A stretch of 64,000 bases of DNA, from the NCBI RefSeq assembly GCF_004359525.2, contig NZ_SCWC02000002.1, positions 124,001 to 188,000 on the forward strand. The letters are read 5' to 3'. The position numbers were made by a program, and so were the translations under genes. Origin of the DNA: Macrococcus equipercicus. Lineage in GTDB: Bacteria; Bacillota; Bacilli; Staphylococcales; Staphylococcaceae. The notes below the pieces were generated by a model. It did no database searches and had not been told where the DNA came from. It saw only the letters and a program-made list of their open reading frames with translations. Positions 59,010 through 64,000 of this stretch are shown one piece after another (positions within the stretch are counted from its first letter, which is position 1; each line of letters starts with the position of its first letter).

Positions 59010-59040
59010 CCTGTGAAGCTGCCTGCGAAGAGGTGAGACA

Positions 59041-60159
59041 ATGACGAGTTTATATATTCATATTCCATTCTGCAACCGGATCTGTACTTACTGTGACTTC
59101 AACAAGTTTCTGATCAAGAATCAGCCCGTCGATGCTTATATTGACTGTCTGATCCAGGAACTGGAAGGCATTGACACTTGTACTTTTAACACATTGTTCA
59201 TCGGCGGCGGTACGCCGACTGCTTTATCTGTCACTCAGCTGGAGCGGCTGTTATCTTATATAGCGGACCGGTTCACAGTGACCGATGAATGGACAATGGA
59301 GGCGAATCCGGATGAACTGACAGCCGAGAAAATTGCCGTGATGAAGCAGTACGGGGTCAACCGGCTGAGTCTCGGCGTGCAGACCTTTGATAACAATCTG
59401 CTGAAGCTGCTCGGCCGGACGCATGAGGAAAGCGACATAAAAGCGGCTGTCGATGCCGCAAAATCGTTAGGTATCCAGTCGGTCAGCATTGACTTGATGT
59501 ATCATCTGCCGACCCAGACGCTGGAGCAGGTGAAGCGTGACCTTGACAAGGCACTGGCGCTTAATATCGACCATATTTCGAGCTATTCGCTTATTCTGGA
59601 GCCGAAGACGCAGTTTTATAACCAGTACCGTAAAGGGATGCTGCAGCTGCCGGATGACACGCTTGCGGCTGAGATGTATGACTATACAATCCAGCGGCTC
59701 GCACAGTCTGATTTCAGTCAGTATGAGCTCTCTAATTTCGCTAAGCCGGGTCACGAGTCCCGCCATAACAAAGTATACTGGCAGAACAGTGAATACTACG
59801 GCGCCGGTGCCGGCAGTCACGGTTACATTAACGGCGCACGCTACTTCAATATCGCACCGGTCCCGCATTACATCAAGGCCATGCAGACGACAGGCAGTGC
59901 CGTTAAAGAGACGCACCAGGTGACAGTGGAAGAGTCGATGGAAGAATTCATGTTTTTAGGGCTGCGGCTGAACAGCGGTGTCTCAAAAGCCGTGTTCGCT
60001 GCGCGGTATAATATAACGCTTGATGACGTTTTCAAGGATGTGCTTGAAGATTTAGTGGCAGATGGTCTCCTCACTGAGGACAACAACTATATAGCGCTGA
60101 CACCGGCCGGTCGGATGATCGGTAACAATGTCTTTGAGAAGTTCCTGCTTTCAGTGTAA
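59041..60159 (+). CDS. hemW: Radical SAM heme chaperone HemW
   Basis: 372 residues beginning SLYIHIPFCNRICTYCDF: the CxxxCxxC cluster site followed by Phe rather than Cys, marking HemW and not the true coproporphyrinogen oxidase HemN, which has CxxxCxxC-x-C. Also FIGGGTPTALS, SLGVQTFDNNLLKLLGR and a C-terminal HemN domain. HemW binds heme for delivery to respiratory enzymes. Position between lepA and hrcA is conserved. Confidence 0.93.
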   Translation: MTSLYIHIPFCNRICTYCDFNKFLIKNQPVDAYIDCLIQELEGIDTCTFNTLFIGGGTPTALSVTQLERLLSYIADRFTVTDEWTMEANPDELTAEKIAVMKQYGVNRLSLGVQTFDNNLLKLLGRTHEESDIKAAVDAAKSLGIQSVSIDLMYHLPTQTLEQVKRDLDKALALNIDHISSYSLILEPKTQFYNQYRKGMLQLPDDTLAAEMYDYTIQRLAQSDFSQYELSNFAKPGHESRHNKVYWQNSEYYGAGAGSHGYINGARYFNIAPVPHYIKAMQTTGSAVKETHQVTVEESMEEFMFLGLRLNSGVSKAVFAARYNITLDDVFKDVLEDLVADGLLTEDNNYIALTPAGRMIGNNVFEKFLLSV

Positions 60160-60211
60160 AGCAGGGATTTTTTACGTTAGAAAAAATTTTTTGATAGGAT
60201 GAATGCAAAAG

Positions 60212-60228
60212 ATTGACATACTTTGACC
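60212..60228 (+). promoter_or_regulatory. Degenerate CtsR-box-like element
   Basis: ATTGACATACTTTGACC has the 7-3-7 layout of a CtsR box in reverse (TTTGACY-NTN-TTTGACY) with three mismatches, lying over the -35. S. aureus dnaK operon is under both HrcA and CtsR, so this may be a weak CtsR operator. Confidence 0.45.
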
Positions 60229-60241
60229 AATTTGATAAATT
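60213..60241 (+). promoter_or_regulatory. Sigma-A promoter of the hrcA operon
   Basis: TTGACA 60213-60218, 17-base spacer, TAAATT 60236-60241; the start point would fall at the CIRCE element. Confidence 0.8.
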
Positions 60242-60245
60242 AATA

Positions 60246-60272
60246 TTAGCACTTGAGGTTAGTGAGTGCTAA
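60246..60272 (+). promoter_or_regulatory. CIRCE operator for HrcA
   Basis: TTAGCACTT, nine bases, GAGTGCTAA: the CIRCE inverted repeat with a single departure (T for C at the ninth base of the left arm). It lies at the expected transcription start of hrcA-grpE-dnaK. Confidence 0.95.
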
Positions 60273-60283
60273 CGAGGTGGAAT

Positions 60284-61207
60284 ATGCTCACGAATAGACA
60301 ACAATCACTGCTTAACACTATTGTTGAAGATTTTGTTGAAAGTGGGATGCCTGTTGGATCGAAGGCCCTGATGGCGAACCATCAGCTGACGATCAGCCCG
60401 GCGACAATCCGCGCTGAAATGAAGCGGCTGGAAGCACAGGGTTTTATTGAGAAGACCCACACGTCTTCCGGAAGAAGACCATCTGTCGAAGGTTATAAGC
60501 ACTACATCAGAAGTCTGCAGCAGGAACTGCATTCAGATGCGGTGATTATTCATGCGAATAATCACCGGCAGCTGGCTGAACACATGGCGGAAGAGACGCA
60601 GTATGTCTCCGTCATCACTGGTTATCACCGTAATGCAGGTCTCTCTGATATTCATCTGACAGCATTTCACAACCATCTGCTGTTAATTGTGGTCTATCAG
60701 AATGGTGACATTGATCACCAGCAGATCATATGGCAGAAGCAGCTGACGCAGGAACAGCTGACACTGCTGAATCGTTATCTTTATGAACGGCTGGATGAGC
60801 TGAACAATCTCCAGCTGGAAGACGATTTTCAGCCTGTGGACGTGCCTGTTGAACAGCAGCTCCTAAAAACCATCATTTCCTGGATCATCAGGCGGATGAC
60901 GACCCGTGATCCTGTCAAGTACATCGCAGGCAGAAAGTTTATCTTTGACTCTCTACCGTCGAATGATATCGATGCGATCAAGCATACATTGACTTTTATT
61001 GATTCATCTGCGCTGATCAAGAAGCTAAATAGTATGAATGATAATTTAGTTAATGTTAAGATAGGACAGGAAATCGATGATACTCTGCAGAATGTTTCTT
61101 TAATCACGGCACCGGTCGTATCAGAAGGCTTTCTTGGCCGGCTGGCAGTCATCGGTCCCGTGCAGATGAGCTACCGCAGAGTATTCGAAGAATTAAAAGC
61201 GCTTTAG
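60284..61207 (+). CDS. hrcA: Heat-inducible transcription repressor HrcA
   Basis: 307 residues from ATG 60284 ([17 protein letters not shown]), after GAGGTGG; the upstream ATG-type codon at 60266 lies inside CIRCE. Winged-helix N-terminus ([34 protein letters not shown]) and GAF-like core. Represses this operon, and probably groESL, through CIRCE, with GroEL as cofactor. Confidence 0.96.
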   Translation: MLTNRQQSLLNTIVEDFVESGMPVGSKALMANHQLTISPATIRAEMKRLEAQGFIEKTHTSSGRRPSVEGYKHYIRSLQQELHSDAVIIHANNHRQLAEHMAEETQYVSVITGYHRNAGLSDIHLTAFHNHLLLIVVYQNGDIDHQQIIWQKQLTQEQLTLLNRYLYERLDELNNLQLEDDFQPVDVPVEQQLLKTIISWIIRRMTTRDPVKYIAGRKFIFDSLPSNDIDAIKHTLTFIDSSALIKKLNSMNDNLVNVKIGQEIDDTLQNVSLITAPVVSEGFLGRLAVIGPVQMSYRRVFEELKAL

Positions 61208-61226
61208 GGCGAAGGAGGAACTTACT

Positions 61227-61799
61227 GTGACTGAGGAACAAAAAGAGCAGTCTTTAGAAACTGCAGAAGAACAGCAGAAAGCAGAAGAGCAGAATGTCAG
61301 TCAGGCACCTGTCGATGAAGAACCGATTGATGTGGATGAAGACAACTTTGAGCAAAAAGTAGCTGAGCTTGAGCAGGCCGCTGAAGCAAGTGAAGAAAAG
61401 TATCTGCGCCTCTATGCTGAATTTGAAAACTATAAAAAAAGAACACGTGCTGAGCTGGACACCGAACGCACATACCGCTCTCAGAGCGTACTGCGTGACA
61501 TCATTCCTGCTCTTGACAACATTGAACGTGCATTAAGCCAGAAAGGCGAAGATCCGGCCTTCCAAAGTCTTTACAAAGGGCTTCAGATGATTCACGAAAA
61601 TCTGGTGAGCGCGCTGAAAGACCATGGTCTGGAAGAAATTGAAGCGGAGAACCAGCCGTTTGACCCGAATCTTCACCAGGCAGTGATGCAGGATAAAGAT
61701 GACAGCAAAGATTCCGGTGTCGTACTGGAAGAACTGCAAAAAGGCTATAAATTAAAAGAGCGCGTGCTTCGACCATCGATGGTCAAAGTCAACGAATAG
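61227..61799 (+). CDS. grpE: Nucleotide exchange factor GrpE
   Basis: 190 residues, GTG start after AAGGAGG. Acidic, disordered head, long coiled coil ([21 protein letters not shown]), four-helix region and beta wing ([28 protein letters not shown]). Exchanges ADP for ATP on DnaK and acts as thermosensor. Confidence 0.96.
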   Translation: MTEEQKEQSLETAEEQQKAEEQNVSQAPVDEEPIDVDEDNFEQKVAELEQAAEASEEKYLRLYAEFENYKKRTRAELDTERTYRSQSVLRDIIPALDNIERALSQKGEDPAFQSLYKGLQMIHENLVSALKDHGLEEIEAENQPFDPNLHQAVMQDKDDSKDSGVVLEELQKGYKLKERVLRPSMVKVNE

Positions 61800-61811
61800 A
61801 CGCATTTTTAA

Positions 61812-63668
<1,857 letters not shown>

Positions 63669-63683
63669 TAGCTGAAGTCTTTA

Positions 63684-63719
63684 AAAGTCAAAGTCAATTT
63701 ATTGGCTTTGGCTTTTTCT
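63684..63719 (+). terminator. Terminator between dnaK and dnaJ
   Basis: 14-bp stem with two G-T pairs (63684-63697 with 63702-63715), TTTA loop, T5 tail. It should reduce dnaJ transcription from the upstream operon promoter. Confidence 0.8.
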
Positions 63720-63736
63720 TCAGTTTCCTATATGAT
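63708..63736 (+). promoter_or_regulatory. Possible promoter of dnaJ
   Basis: TTGGCT 63708-63713, 17-base spacer, TATGAT 63731-63736; the -35 lies in the right arm of the terminator. Confidence 0.5.
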
Positions 63737-63768
63737 AGATGAGATAAATGATAAAGGAGCAATCTGAC

Positions 63769-64000
63769 GTGGCAAAACGAGACTATTATGAAGTCCTTGG
63801 TGTATCTAAAGGCGCTTCTAAAGATGAGATTAAAAAAGCATACCGTAAGTTATCCAAACAGTATCACCCGGATATTAACAAAGAAGCAGGTGCAGATGAG
63901 AAGTTCAAGGAGATTTCTGAAGCTTATGAAGTGCTGAGTGATGACAACAAGAAAGCGCAGTATGATCAGTTCGGACATGCCGGTATGGGTCAGGGTGCCG
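63769..64000 (+). CDS. dnaJ: Chaperone DnaJ, N-terminal part (cut by window end)
   Basis: 77 residues visible from GTG 63769, 8 bases after AAAGGAG. J domain complete: [19 protein letters not shown], the HPD tripeptide in [10 protein letters not shown], and [19 protein letters not shown], then the start of the Gly-rich linker (HAGMGQG). Delivers substrates to DnaK and triggers its ATPase. The remainder lies outside the window. Confidence 0.96.
   Translation, partial: MAKRDYYEVLGVSKGASKDEIKKAYRKLSKQYHPDINKEAGADEKFKEISEAYEVLSDDNKKAQYDQFGHAGMGQGA

Overview
The window is one continuous stretch of core chromosome from a low-GC Gram-positive of the family Staphylococcaceae. By eye the base composition is moderate (Leu often CTG), higher than typical Staphylococcus, so Macrococcus or a close relative fits best; this is inference from gene order and protein resemblance, not a measurement. 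The order mreCD-rplU-prp-rpmA-(spo0B-like)-obg-ruvAB-queA-tgt-yajC-secDF-recJ-apt-rel-dtd-lytH-hisS-aspS-6S RNA-tcdA-rarA-cymR-yrvO-mnmA-yrrB-recD2-alaS-ireB-yqgF-yrzB-mltG-trmR-trhP1-trhP2-udk-greA-mtnN-yqeG-yqeH-aroE-yhbY-nadD-yqeK-rsfS-comEA/EB/EC-holA-rpsT-lepA-hemW-hrcA-grpE-dnaK-dnaJ is the classic Bacillales arrangement. Almost everything is on the + strand; rarA, a flavin monooxygenase, a NERD protein, yqzM and rpsT are on the - strand.

Layout: 1-3.0 kb cell-shape genes and the L21/Prp/L27 ribosomal cassette behind an L21 leader; 3.1-11.8 kb a Spo0B-like gene, Obg, Holliday-junction genes, queuosine synthesis and the Sec accessory motor; 11.9-18.3 kb RecJ, adenine salvage, the stringent-response enzyme, D-Tyr-tRNA deacylase and a wall amidase; 18.3-21.9 kb a T-box-controlled hisS-aspS operon and 6S RNA; 22-31 kb TcdA, an ABC exporter, RarA, CymR, an inserted two-gene reverse block with a 40-bp repeat array, then the tRNA 2-thiolation pair; 31-43.5 kb RecD2, T-box-controlled alaS and a long tRNA-modification/wall block; 43.6-47.5 kb mtnN, yqeG and an accessory insert (SPFH protein, HIT protein, second 40-bp repeat array, tRNA-Gly); 47.5-55.5 kb the yqeH-rsfS ribosome/NAD cluster running into the comE competence operon; 55.5-64 kb holA, rpsT, lepA, hemW and the HrcA-controlled heat-shock operon, cut off inside dnaJ.

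Main points for a second look: the hisS-aspS T-box leader appears, from both specifier triplet and acceptor-pairing base, to sense tRNA-Asn rather than tRNA-His; two tandem arrays of one 40-bp repeat family lie in opposite orientation at the two accessory inserts; hairpins that look like attenuators or ribosome-site masks lie directly before trmR, mtnN and comEA; an SPFH protein and a small coiled-coil membrane protein are inserted between yqeG and yqeH. I found no prophage, insertion sequence, CRISPR array or toxin-antitoxin system, and no clearly new multi-gene system.
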